Source of the DNA: Candidatus Omnitrophota bacterium
GTDB taxonomy: Bacteria > Omnitrophota > Gorgyraeia > Zapsychrales > Zapsychraceae
Assembly: GCA_020632495.1 (NCBI GenBank)
Contig: JACKFL010000006.1
Coordinates: 186,001 to 250,000 of the forward strand
Direction of reading: 5' to 3'
Length of the DNA stretch: 64,000 bases
Shown here: positions 8,420 to 16,099 of the stretch, in pieces
Layout: each line of letters starts with the position of its first letter
Numbering within the stretch: the stretch's first letter is position 1
Notes under the pieces: generated by a model
Databases searched by the model: none
What the model was told of the DNA's origin: nothing
Seen by the model: only the letters and a program-made list of their open reading frames with translations
Made by a program: the position numbers and the translations under genes

Positions 8420-8881
8420 ATGAAGAGATTGATCCTCATTATCATTTCTGCCGTGCTGTTGGGCGGCTGTACCCCCGTTCTCGATCACGCGACGATCAAG
8501 GAATTGGCCGAAGATGTGCGCACCGATGACGGTGTCGACCGCGTCGAGGCCATTCTCCTCGCCCAGGAATTCATTCTGAATCAAAGCTTGTATGACCGCC
8601 TGGTGAGCATGGATCCCTACCGGGCCGAGCGACGTTCGACATGGTACCGCAACGGCCAGCCGCGCGTTTACGCCGTCCTGCCCAAGGACCAGACGGGGCT
8701 GGAGCTGCGGCGGACATGGACATTGCTCTTCAAAGACAAACGTCATACCTTCCTGGGGATCTTTCCGGTGGTCCCGTTTCACGTGGTCATTGATCAGGAC
8801 ACCGGGCAGGTGCTTAACTGGGGGATGAAGTCGATGAAGTTCGATCCGAAAGAACACACCACCATCGAATACTACGACTAG
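8420..8881 (+). CDS. lipoprotein of unknown function
   Basis: 153 residues with a clear lipobox (MKRLILIIISAVLLGGC), so lipid anchoring at Cys17 is expected. The mature domain is compact alpha/beta (~135 residues) with the pattern LLAQEFILNQ ... YRAERRSTWYRNGQPRVY ... LGIFPVVPFHVVIDQDTGQVLNWG. The last element looks like a PepSY-style beta hairpin, but I cannot assign a family with confidence. It follows the first lipoprotein by 37 nt and precedes the small basic proteins by 8 nt, consistent with one operon. Confidence 0.75.
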   Translation: MKRLILIIISAVLLGGCTPVLDHATIKELAEDVRTDDGVDRVEAILLAQEFILNQSLYDRLVSMDPYRAERRSTWYRNGQPRVYAVLPKDQTGLELRRTWTLLFKDKRHTFLGIFPVVPFHVVIDQDTGQVLNWGMKSMKFDPKEHTTIEYYD

Positions 8882-8889
8882 GAGAGGAA

Positions 8890-9222
8890 ATGAGGATAAG
8901 GCTATTCACCGGACTCTGCGGCATGGTACTGCTGTTAACCTGCGTCACCGTTCCGGCCGACGCGGCCAAGGATCCCAACCGCGTGACGACCATGAACAAG
9001 ATCGGCGACTGGTTTGCCACCGTGGGCAAAGATGATACCGAAAAACGTCGTATCCTGCTGGAACGCCGCAAGAGCCGTCAGGAGCGGCGGGTGTTTAAGG
9101 CCCATCAAAAACAGCAGAAGCGGATCCAAAAACAGATGCGCAGCCAGCAGCGTCAGATCATGGAAACGGTGGATAAAAAACGCATGCCGCACGGCCGCGG
9201 AGGGATAGATGCGCGCGAGTAA
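8890..9222 (+). CDS. small secreted basic protein, tandem paralogue 1
   Basis: 110 residues: a signal peptide ending near ADA, then a conserved head (DPNRVTTMNKIGDWFATVGK) and a long Lys/Arg/Gln-rich predicted helix (RRKSRQERRVFKAHQKQQKR). AGGAG sits 5 nt before the start. The next gene encodes a shorter relative with the same layout, so this is a tandem duplication. The basic helix could bind peptidoglycan, teichoic-type polyanions, LPS or nucleic acid. None of this is shown. The 3' end overlaps the next gene by 14 nt. Confidence 0.7.
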   Translation: MRIRLFTGLCGMVLLLTCVTVPADAAKDPNRVTTMNKIGDWFATVGKDDTEKRRILLERRKSRQERRVFKAHQKQQKRIQKQMRSQQRQIMETVDKKRMPHGRGGIDARE

Positions 9223-9496
9223 GCGGCTGCCCGTGCTATTCGTGGCGGTGACGCTGATGCTCGGTTCCCCCGCCGGCTATGCCGCGGAAACACAGGATGT
9301 CAACCGGGTGACGTCGTGGAACAAAGTCACCGACTGGTTTGCCACCATCGGCAAAAGTGACCGGGACAAAGGAAACATTCTCCGCCGCCGCAAGGCGCAA
9401 CGCCGGGCCCGGCGCACGGAAAAGGCCAAACGCCAGGCCGAAAAGGAACGCCGGGAGCGTGCCGGACAGTACAAATCTTCTTACATATCCCAATGA
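9209..9496 (+). CDS. small secreted basic protein, tandem paralogue 2
   Basis: 95 residues: signal peptide ending near GYAA, then DVNRVTSWNKVTDWFATIGK, which aligns without gaps to the head of the preceding protein, then a strongly basic Arg/Lys/Ala helix and a Ser/Tyr tail. It starts inside the end of paralogue 1 and its stop overlaps the ATG of the next gene (ATGA), so all three are likely translated together. The shared WFATxGK box suggests a common binding function. Function unknown. Confidence 0.7.
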   Translation: MRASKRLPVLFVAVTLMLGSPAGYAAETQDVNRVTSWNKVTDWFATIGKSDRDKGNILRRRKAQRRARRTEKAKRQAEKERRERAGQYKSSYISQ

Positions 9497-10326
9497 AAAT
9501 TATTCAGGCCTTGTTTATCATCGCGTTGCTCTTGATCGCGCCGGCCGCCTATGCCTGCCGTTTTTGGGTGGCGGTGGGAACGGACCTCGACCGCGAATTC
9601 ATCGTGGATCAGTTGATTACCGCGAAGAACTCGCTGAAGAATCTGGGCGAGATCTATCCGGACGGCTGGTCGGTCGGGTTTTACGATCGGGGCGACGAGG
9701 TCGTGATTCGCGGGGATGAGGCTGCCAGCTTCAACGCGGAGTATGACGAAGCCGTGCGTTACATCGCCGTCCTCAAACCGGAGATCGTGATGGGCCACCT
9801 GCGGCGGGCGTCTTCCGGTTGTGTGGAGGGAGTGCCGAACCCGCATCCGTTTCGCATCACCTACAACGGCCGCAAATGGTTGTTCGGACATAACGGGGGC
9901 ATGCGCAAACAGATATTGATCGATCTGATCGGCGAGGATTTTCTGGCCCGGCATCCGCCGGCGGTGTGTAACCAGAATCCACCCGAATCGTGGATCGACT
10001 CGGAACTTTATTTTCTGCTGATCATGAAGTCGGTCAAAGAATTTGATGACGACGTCGAACAGGGCATCCGGGCGGCGATCAACAAACTTTATGCGAGGAT
10101 CGAGGACGAAGACCGGTATCTCAATTTTTTCATGAGCGACGGCGAGACCGTGTGGATCTTCCGCAAGGGGAACACGCTGTTTTACCGTTTCGATCCGCAA
10201 AGCCGCATGACCGTCGTGTCGTCAACGGTCCCGGATGCCGAGCCGAATGACTGGCAGGAATTTCCCGAAGACACCCTGGCCGTAATTCGCCCGCAGGAGT
10301 TCCCCCGATTCAGCGTTATGAAGTGA
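9493..10326 (+). CDS. exported class II glutamine amidotransferase-like Ntn hydrolase
   Basis: 277 residues. The signal peptide MKIIQALFIIALLLIAPAAYA would be cut after AYA and leave Cys22 as the new N-terminus (CRFWVAVG), which is what an Ntn-type glutaminase needs. Other GATase-II features follow: MGHLRRASSG (~residue 100) and LFGHNGG (~residue 133), the latter giving the Asn-Gly oxyanion pair. It resembles the YafJ/GATase_4 group, which is normally cytoplasmic. Export is inferred from the signal. The substrate is unknown and could be an amide or a cell-wall peptide. Last gene of the 8086-10326 unit. Confidence 0.8.
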   Translation: MKIIQALFIIALLLIAPAAYACRFWVAVGTDLDREFIVDQLITAKNSLKNLGEIYPDGWSVGFYDRGDEVVIRGDEAASFNAEYDEAVRYIAVLKPEIVMGHLRRASSGCVEGVPNPHPFRITYNGRKWLFGHNGGMRKQILIDLIGEDFLARHPPAVCNQNPPESWIDSELYFLLIMKSVKEFDDDVEQGIRAAINKLYARIEDEDRYLNFFMSDGETVWIFRKGNTLFYRFDPQSRMTVVSSTVPDAEPNDWQEFPEDTLAVIRPQEFPRFSVMK

Positions 10327-10370
10327 TTTACCCGTCAGCCTGACGAATTCCGGTTCGCGGCGGTGATTTG

Positions 10371-10379
10371 TGATATAAT
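10371..10379 (+). promoter_or_regulatory. extended -10 promoter giving a leaderless ABC transporter mRNA
   Basis: TG-A-TATAAT, with TATAAT at 10374-10379. The ATG at 10389 is only 9 nt downstream of the hexamer, and no Shine-Dalgarno lies between, so initiation is predicted on a leaderless or near-leaderless transcript. Confidence 0.6.
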
Positions 10380-10388
10380 CCCAATCTT

Positions 10389-11297
10389 ATGAACCAAGCC
10401 ATTTCCATTTCCAATCTGGTCAAGACGTATGCCAACGGCACCCAGGCCCTCAAAGGGATCAATCTTCAGGTCGAGGCCGGAGATTTCTTCGCGTTGCTCG
10501 GTGCCAACGGCGCGGGGAAGACCACAATCATCGGGATCCTCACCGGGCTGGTCAACAAGACCGGCGGACAGGCCAGCGTCTTCGGGCACGACATCGACCG
10601 CGAGCACAACGCGGCCAAACGCATGATCGGGGTTGTCCCGCAGGAGATGAACTTCAATCAATTCGAAAAGGTTGAAGACATCGTCCTCACGGAGGCCGGC
10701 TATTTCGGCATCCCGCGCGCGGAGGCGGCTCCGGAGTGCGAACAGCTCCTGAAGCGTCTGGAGTTGTGGGAAAAGCGATCCCAGCCGTCCCGCAACCTGT
10801 CCGGCGGGATGAAGCGGCGCCTGATGATCGCGCGCGCGCTGATCACCCGCCCGCGGTTATTGATTCTGGATGAACCCACCGCCGGGGTGGACGTCGAATT
10901 GCGTTACAGCATGTGGGATTATCTGCGCGATCTGAACCGCAACGGACTTACTGTTTTGTTGACGACGCATTATCTGGAAGAAGTCGAGCAGATGTGCCGC
11001 AACGCCGCGATGATCAAGGACGGCAAGATCATTACCAACGACTCGGTGCGCAATCTGGTGGGCATTCTCGAGAAGGAGACGTATGTCGTCCACGTGGACC
11101 GGGTCACCGACATCGGTCCGCTGGCCGACATCAACGCGCAGCGCGTCGATGACAATACATTCACCATGGAGTTGTCCAAAGGGACCGACATCGCGGCCCT
11201 GCTGAGTAAGGTCAGCCAGTCGACCGGGATGTCTATCCGGGATTTCCGTCCGCAGGGCAACCGCATGGAAAAATTATTTCTGGAGCTGCTCAAATGA
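10389..11297 (+). CDS. ABC transporter ATP-binding protein (YadG/CcmA-like)
   Basis: 302 residues. ATPase of an ABC-2 type exporter, with the partner permease directly downstream (ATGA overlap). Walker A is GANGAGKTT (~residue 38), the signature is LSGGMKRRL (~138), Walker B is LLILDEPTAGVD (~158), and the switch His is in TTHYLEE (~198). The C-terminal ~80 residues form the extra domain seen in YadG-type ATPases. The substrate cannot be deduced. Relatives are annotated for drug, polysaccharide or lipid export. Probably expressed from the leaderless promoter at 10371. Confidence 0.93.
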   Translation: MNQAISISNLVKTYANGTQALKGINLQVEAGDFFALLGANGAGKTTIIGILTGLVNKTGGQASVFGHDIDREHNAAKRMIGVVPQEMNFNQFEKVEDIVLTEAGYFGIPRAEAAPECEQLLKRLELWEKRSQPSRNLSGGMKRRLMIARALITRPRLLILDEPTAGVDVELRYSMWDYLRDLNRNGLTVLLTTHYLEEVEQMCRNAAMIKDGKIITNDSVRNLVGILEKETYVVHVDRVTDIGPLADINAQRVDDNTFTMELSKGTDIAALLSKVSQSTGMSIRDFRPQGNRMEKLFLELLK

Positions 11298-12076
11298 CCC
11301 GCAGTACCCATCAGCAGAATATGGTCGCGATGTACACGCTTTTCCGCAAGGAGGTGGTGCGGTTTTTACGGATCTGGCCGCAGACGCTCTTTCCGCCGAT
11401 CATCACGCAGTCGCTGTATTTCCTGATCTTCGGCAAGTTCATCGGATCGCAGATCAGCGATATCAACGGCGTCAGCTACATGGCGTTTATCGTGCCGGGC
11501 CTGGTCATGATGTCGGTGATTAACAATTCCTACGTCAACGTGGCCGGTTCGTTTTTCAGCTCCAAGTTCCAGCGCAGCGTGGAAGAACTGCTGGTATCGC
11601 CGGCGCCGACCTGGGTGATTGTCGGAGGGTACGCCTTCAGCGGGGCCTTGCGGGGGGTCCTGTGCGGTCTGCTCGTCTTTGCCGTCTCGGTGTTTTTTAC
11701 CCGGCCGGTGATTCATCACTTCGGCTACATTTTGGTCTTTATCGTGCTGACGGCGGTGGTTTTCGCGCTGGGCGGTCTGATCAACGGGATCCTTGCCAAG
11801 AAGTTTGATGATATATCCATCGTTCCGACCTTTATCCTGACGCCGTTGACCTATTTGGGCGGTGTTTTTTACTCGATCAGCCTGCTGCCGGGTGTGTGGC
11901 GGACAATCTCGCGGTTCAATCCGATCCTGTATATGATCAACGGTTTCCGCTACGGTTTCTACGGTTTTTCGGATGTCAGTATCCTGCTCAGTTTCGTAAT
12001 CCTCATCCTCTTTGCGGCCATCTTCACCGCCGTCATTTTTTATTTTCTGGGCAAGGGGACGGGACTGCGCTCCTAA
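11294..12076 (+). CDS. ABC-2 type permease (YadH-like)
   Basis: 260 residues, six predicted membrane segments, inner membrane. The N-terminal FRKEVVRFLRIWPQTLFPPIITQSLYFLIFG and the central segment TPLTYLGGVFYS are typical of the ABC-2 membrane subunit. It forms the exporter with the upstream ATPase. The gene overlaps it by 4 nt. No dedicated periplasmic or outer-membrane partner is encoded next door. Confidence 0.93.
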   Translation: MTRSTHQQNMVAMYTLFRKEVVRFLRIWPQTLFPPIITQSLYFLIFGKFIGSQISDINGVSYMAFIVPGLVMMSVINNSYVNVAGSFFSSKFQRSVEELLVSPAPTWVIVGGYAFSGALRGVLCGLLVFAVSVFFTRPVIHHFGYILVFIVLTAVVFALGGLINGILAKKFDDISIVPTFILTPLTYLGGVFYSISLLPGVWRTISRFNPILYMINGFRYGFYGFSDVSILLSFVILILFAAIFTAVIFYFLGKGTGLRS

Positions 12077-12120
12077 CTCCGTCCGCGGTCCTGTTTTACC
12101 CATAATAATTGCCATTTTCC

Positions 12121-12148
12121 TTCTGATTTGATCCGTATTTGTTATAAT
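12121..12148 (+). promoter_or_regulatory. promoter TTCTGA-16-TATAAT
   Basis: TATAAT at 12143-12148 with a weak -35 TTCTGA at 12121-12126. A strong ribosome-binding sequence (GGGAGGGG, 12175-12182) follows, serving the gene whose usual start codon is in doubt (see 12211-12828). Confidence 0.45.
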
Positions 12149-12210
12149 TCTCATGGAATACAAACGACGGAATCGGGAGGGGTCTCATCAAGGCATCGCA
12201 TCAACTTATT

Positions 12211-12828
12211 TTGACGGCGCTGGGGGTCAGCGCCGGGCTTTTTTTGTGGGCCACCATCGCGGGTCTAAATCACTACGACCCGATGCACTATTTTCAGGAA
12301 CGCGAGTTCTTTACCTTCTTTTCCGCGCTGCTTCTGGCCGGGACGTCGCTGATCGCGGCTGTGGTCAATTTTCTCCATCACAAGATTGTCGACGGCTATG
12401 AAAGCTGGAACTTCTGGCTCTTTTCTGCGCTGGGTTTTTTCTATCTTTGTCTGGATGAATACTTTATAATCCATGAGGGGATCGGGAGCGGAGTCCTCCG
12501 TTTGTTCGGCGGGACGCAGAGCGGATATCCTTTCGACGAATGGGTCCTGGCCGCCTTCGGCGTGATCGGGGCCGTCACCATCTGCCGGTACCGCAAACAA
12601 GTCCTCCAGTACGGCAATTTCGTGTTCATGTTTTTGGTGGCTTCGATGTTTTTCGGATGCATGATTTTTTCCGATTACTTCTTCGAGGACACCTATCCGT
12701 TGAGTCTGTTTCAGGAAATATTCAAGATCCTGGGCGTAGCTTTCTTTTTTGTCGCCTATCTCTCGGTTCTGTACGATATTCACATGCAGATCATCCATAC
12801 CGAGATCGACCGGGAACCGCCGGAGTAA
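12211..12828 (+). CDS. multi-pass membrane protein of unknown function
   Basis: At least 205 residues with about six hydrophobic segments, so an inner-membrane protein. Conserved-looking polar spots inside the membrane region (LDEYFIIHE, FSDYFFED) are acidic and could bind metal or a headgroup. Start: TTG 12211 is the first ordinary start codon in frame, but the ribosome-binding sequence GGAGG at 12176-12180 points to ATC at 12187. That start would give a natural N-terminus (MKASHQLILTALG) with 6-nt spacing. No other start is possible because a TAA lies at 12145. It precedes the response regulator by 10 nt. Confidence 0.72.
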   Translation: MTALGVSAGLFLWATIAGLNHYDPMHYFQEREFFTFFSALLLAGTSLIAAVVNFLHHKIVDGYESWNFWLFSALGFFYLCLDEYFIIHEGIGSGVLRLFGGTQSGYPFDEWVLAAFGVIGAVTICRYRKQVLQYGNFVFMFLVASMFFGCMIFSDYFFEDTYPLSLFQEIFKILGVAFFFVAYLSVLYDIHMQIIHTEIDREPPE

Positions 12829-12838
12829 TCAGGAGTTT

Positions 12839-13252
12839 ATGAACGCCAAGACGAGTCAAACGCGAGTGTTGATTGTCGATGACGAACCGGTCGAGGTGGC
12901 CCTGCTGGGGCGCGTCCTCGAAAGGGAAGGGTACGCCGTGTCCCGCGCGGACCGGGCCGACCGCGGACTGCAACTGGCCATGGACAACAAGCCGGATCTG
13001 ATCATCCTGGATGTCATGATGCCGCTGATCAACGGCTTCAATTTTTGTCAGTTGATCAAGAACGAAGAGGAATGCCGGGACATCAAGATAGTTATGGTCA
13101 CCGCCCGCGACGAACTTGAGGACATCGAGATCGGGATGCAGATGGGCGCGGACGCCTACCTCACCAAACCGATCAATACCCAGGAGTTGCTGCGGACGAT
13201 TTCGGTTGTCTGCTCCGCCAACCTGCAGTCCGACGTGAAACATGATTCTTAG
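12839..13252 (+). CDS. single-domain response regulator (CheY-like receiver)
   Basis: 137 residues, only a receiver domain with a short tail. Acidic pocket DDE near residues 16-18, phospho-acceptor Asp in LIILDVMMP (~residue 60), Thr in VMVTARDE and Lys in AYLTKPIN. The start ATG 12839 has AGGAG 4 nt upstream. A longer frame from 12749 would run into the previous gene and is rejected. The stop lies inside the mlaE gene (11-nt overlap), so this regulator is translationally coupled to a lipid transport operon, an unusual partnership. No kinase gene is nearby. Confidence 0.92.
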   Translation: MNAKTSQTRVLIVDDEPVEVALLGRVLEREGYAVSRADRADRGLQLAMDNKPDLIILDVMMPLINGFNFCQLIKNEEECRDIKIVMVTARDELEDIEIGMQMGADAYLTKPINTQELLRTISVVCSANLQSDVKHDS

Positions 13253-14042
13253 GATCTTCGAAAATCTCGGCCGGCCCGTCACGTATTACTTCGCGGTCAC
13301 ACGCGATTTTCTCAGACTGCTGATCGACACCCTCTACTGGATTGTCGTCGGGCCTTTTCGCGGCAAACCGGTGAACGGATCCGCGGTCAGCCGGCAGATG
13401 GTGTTCATGGGGGTGAATTCGATCATCATCGTGATCTTTGTCACCTTCTTCACCGGCGTGGTCCTCGCGATGCAGTCCTCCTACCAGTTGTCCAAGATGG
13501 GGGCGAAGATTTATGTGGCCAGCCTCACCAGCATCAGCATCTGCCGTGAGCTCGGACCGGTCCTCACCGCCCTGGTTATCGCCGGGCGGATCGGGGCGGC
13601 CATCACGGCTGAAATCGGTTCGATGAAGGTCAACGAACAGATCGAGGCCATCCAAACGATGGCCATCAGCCCGGTGCGTTTTCTGGTGGTCCCCAAATTC
13701 CTGGCGTTGCTGGTCATGCTGCCGTGTTTGACTGTCATCGGCGACGTGGCCGGGATCATGGGCGGCTATGTCATCGGTGTTTACAGCCTGAATATCAATC
13801 CGGCGCTGTACATGCAGACCTCGTTTGATTTTCTGACACTCAAGGATATTTACACCGGATTAACCAAACCGTTTGTCTTTGCCGTCATCATCAGCATGGT
13901 CGGCGCTTATCAGGGGTTGCGCACCCGCGGCGGCGCGGTGGGAGTGGGGCAGGCCACCACCGTCAGTGTGGTGACGAGTTTTATCCTGATCATCCTGGCC
14001 GACGCGGTCGTCACCGGCATTTTTTATTTTTCGGAGATATAG
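13242..14042 (+). CDS. mlaE: MlaE-family phospholipid ABC transporter permease
   Basis: 266 residues, about five to six membrane segments. The family core is clear: FTGVVLAMQSSYQL, CRELGPVLTALVIAGRIGAAITAEIGSM and NEQIEAIQTMAI. Permease of the MCE/Mla system that moves phospholipids between inner and outer membranes in Gram-negative-type cells, supporting a two-membrane envelope. It overlaps the receiver gene upstream and is followed at once by mlaF. Order here is E-F-D. No mlaC or mlaB is visible in the operon. Confidence 0.95.
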   Translation: MILRIFENLGRPVTYYFAVTRDFLRLLIDTLYWIVVGPFRGKPVNGSAVSRQMVFMGVNSIIIVIFVTFFTGVVLAMQSSYQLSKMGAKIYVASLTSISICRELGPVLTALVIAGRIGAAITAEIGSMKVNEQIEAIQTMAISPVRFLVVPKFLALLVMLPCLTVIGDVAGIMGGYVIGVYSLNINPALYMQTSFDFLTLKDIYTGLTKPFVFAVIISMVGAYQGLRTRGGAVGVGQATTVSVVTSFILIILADAVVTGIFYFSEI

Positions 14043-14043
14043 C

Positions 14044-14808
14044 ATGGCCAAGGCCAAACCCGCGATATCGGTACGCAACATCACCAAGGTCTTCGGCAAC
14101 CGCACCGTGCTCGACAATGTCACCCTGGACATCCATGTCGGAGAGACGTTTGTGATCATGGGCGGGTCGGGCAGCGGCAAGTCCACATTGCTGCGGATCA
14201 TGACCGGCGGGATCACTCCGGAAAAGGGCGAGGTTTATTTCGGGCACAAGGAAATCAACGCGGTCAAGGGCGAGGAGGCCGAGGAGATCAAACGCCGTTT
14301 CGGCATGAGCTTTCAGTCCGCGGCCCTGCTCGACTTTCTCACGGTGCAGGAGAACGTGGCCCTGCCGTTACAGGAGCATACCAAACTCAACGACAAGATC
14401 ATCGGGATCATTTCCAAGATGAAACTGAATCTCGTGGGCCTGAAGGGATTTGAGAATCTGTACCCGAGCGAATTATCGGGAGGGATGAAAAAACGCGTCG
14501 GTCTGGCGCGGGCCATCGCCATGGACCCGGAAGTGGTTTTCTACGACGAGCCGACCGCGGGACTGGATCCGGTAGTCTGCCACGTAGTGGACCAGTTGAT
14601 CCTGGATCTTACCAAGAAACTGAATTTAACCTCGGTCGTGGTGACCCACAACATGGAAAGCATCTGGCGCATCGCTGACCGCGCGGCCATGATCTATCAG
14701 GGACGGATCCTGGAAGTGGGCACACCGGAACAGATCAAGCGGTCCAAGAACGAAATCGTCCAGCAATTCATACACGGCAACATCGAAGGACCGATTCAAA
14801 TCACTTAG
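14044..14808 (+). CDS. mlaF: MlaF-family ABC transporter ATPase
   Basis: 254 residues. ATPase energising the MlaE permease at the cytoplasmic face. Walker A GGSGSGKST (~residue 39), signature LSGGMKKRV (~139), Walker B VVFYDEPTAGLDP (~160), switch His in VVVTHNMES. It starts one base after the mlaE stop and ends 26 nt before mlaD. Length and motifs are normal for MlaF. Confidence 0.95.
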   Translation: MAKAKPAISVRNITKVFGNRTVLDNVTLDIHVGETFVIMGGSGSGKSTLLRIMTGGITPEKGEVYFGHKEINAVKGEEAEEIKRRFGMSFQSAALLDFLTVQENVALPLQEHTKLNDKIIGIISKMKLNLVGLKGFENLYPSELSGGMKKRVGLARAIAMDPEVVFYDEPTAGLDPVVCHVVDQLILDLTKKLNLTSVVVTHNMESIWRIADRAAMIYQGRILEVGTPEQIKRSKNEIVQQFIHGNIEGPIQIT

Positions 14809-14834
14809 ACACCGTTTACCAGCGGGGGGAACTG

Positions 14835-15587
14835 ATGAAAATATCCAATAACGCCAAGATCGGGATGATGATCGCCGCGGTGATCGGACTGTTGGCCTAT
14901 CTTACCGTAAAGTCCGGTGATTTTCGGTTCGTGAAGGAAGGGTACACGGTGAAAGTCCTCTTTAAAAATATCGACGGGGTGAGTCTGAACGCGCCGGTCA
15001 TGCTCAACGGGCTGGAGGTCGGCAAGGTCGAGGCGATTGATATTGTGGAGCAGCCGGACGGGACGATGCTGCAGCTGACCGTCTGGCTGGAGCAAAGCGC
15101 GCGGTTGACCAAAGGCACCCGCGCGTATGTGAAGAACATGGGATTCCTGGGGGAGAAATACGTCGGGCTGGCCGTAACGGGATCGGGTAACGGATATCTT
15201 GAACCCGGGTCCGTGATCTACGGCCGTGATCCGGCCGACATGGATACCCTGCTGCTGGACGGACAGGAGATCGCCAAGGAGATCCGTGAGATTTCTGTCA
15301 ATCTCAATGAACGGCTCACCAAAAACAAAGAGGCCATCGACCGCATCGTGGTCAATGTCGACGCCAGCATGGCGAGCCTCCGGTCGATTACCGCAAACCT
15401 GGATGAACGGATCACGGTCAACGAGGAGAATATCGACGATACCATGTCCCGGATGCGGTCCGCGGCGGTTAACCTTGATCAGTTTACCTACGATTTAAAA
15501 ATGAATCCGTGGAAATTGCTGTACCGTCCGAAGGACAAACGCGAGCGCAGTATTCAAATGCTCAAGGAAGAACGCGGCGACCAGTAG
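14835..15587 (+). CDS. mlaD: MlaD-family MCE domain protein
   Basis: 250 residues. N-terminal membrane anchor (MIAAVIGLLAYLTV), then one MCE domain at ~residues 38-118 (YTVKVLFKNIDGVSLNAPVMLNG, GFLGEKYVGLAV), then a ~110-residue helical part with heptad-like repeats (ISVNLNERLTKNKEAIDRIVVNVDASMASL). It forms the periplasmic lipid-passing ring on MlaE. The extended coiled coil could lengthen the tunnel toward the outer membrane, as in longer MCE proteins. A GGGGGGA ribosome-binding sequence precedes the start. Confidence 0.93.
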   Translation: MKISNNAKIGMMIAAVIGLLAYLTVKSGDFRFVKEGYTVKVLFKNIDGVSLNAPVMLNGLEVGKVEAIDIVEQPDGTMLQLTVWLEQSARLTKGTRAYVKNMGFLGEKYVGLAVTGSGNGYLEPGSVIYGRDPADMDTLLLDGQEIAKEIREISVNLNERLTKNKEAIDRIVVNVDASMASLRSITANLDERITVNEENIDDTMSRMRSAAVNLDQFTYDLKMNPWKLLYRPKDKRERSIQMLKEERGDQ

Positions 15588-15609
15588 CGCGACCACGCTC
15601 AGAAAGATC

Positions 15610-15638
15610 TTTACAATTCCCGCCGGCTTTCCTATAAT
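15610..15638 (+). promoter_or_regulatory. sigma70-type promoter TTTACA-17-TATAAT
   Basis: TTTACA (15610-15615), 17-nt spacer, perfect TATAAT (15633-15638). It sits after mlaD and drives the putative metal-binding protein at 15670, whose ATG is about 25 nt from the predicted start site. Confidence 0.65.
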
Positions 15639-15669
15639 CCCGTTCTTGATTAAACCGATTTTTATCTTC

Positions 15670-16044
15670 ATGCGAACAATCCCCTTTATACGAAGCACCG
15701 CGTTGTTACTGGCCCTGATCAGTTTTTGCGCCTGGATCATTCCCCTGGGCGCCTTTATCCGGGCGGACCAGGAAGGTAAGATCTGTAACGGCCGGCGCCT
15801 GGTCTGTATGTGTACCCACCGGCATCATCAGCACGGAGCCAAAGACGGCGGGCTGACCTTCAAACGGCCCGGCGGCCGGGGAGAGCCGGGTTTGGACTTT
15901 CCGTCGTTCGGAGGAACGATGGCGCCGGTCACTGTCCTGACCGCAACACCGAATCTTAAAACCGGCCGGCTTATCGCGGCCGCGCCCGCTTTTTATCCCG
16001 ATCCCCAGCAAGAGCTTCCCGAACCGGTCCCCAAACCGGTCTGA
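15670..16044 (+). CDS. small exported protein with Cys/His cluster, possible metal binder
   Basis: 124 residues from ATG 15670 (an in-frame TTG at 15646 is less likely). One N-terminal hydrophobic segment is either a signal or an anchor. Just after it is a dense Cys/His cluster, CNGRRLVCMCTHRHHQHG (~residues 38-55), a plausible soft-metal site, followed by a Pro/Gly-rich low-complexity tail. The next gene encodes a His/Met-rich barrel. Together they suggest copper, zinc or similar metal handling at the envelope. Family not recognised. Confidence 0.65.
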   Translation: MRTIPFIRSTALLLALISFCAWIIPLGAFIRADQEGKICNGRRLVCMCTHRHHQHGAKDGGLTFKRPGGRGEPGLDFPSFGGTMAPVTVLTATPNLKTGRLIAAAPAFYPDPQQELPEPVPKPV

Positions 16045-16099
16045 TCTCCTTCCCGGTTAATAAATTCCACACAACTGATCAGCCAAGAAAGAGGAAGCT

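Noticed and set aside
12153..12401. 82-codon ATG frame overlapping the membrane protein start
   Set aside because: Its product has no membrane or domain pattern, while the overlapping frame continues as a clear multi-pass membrane protein. A frameshift from this ATG was considered but has no slippery site.
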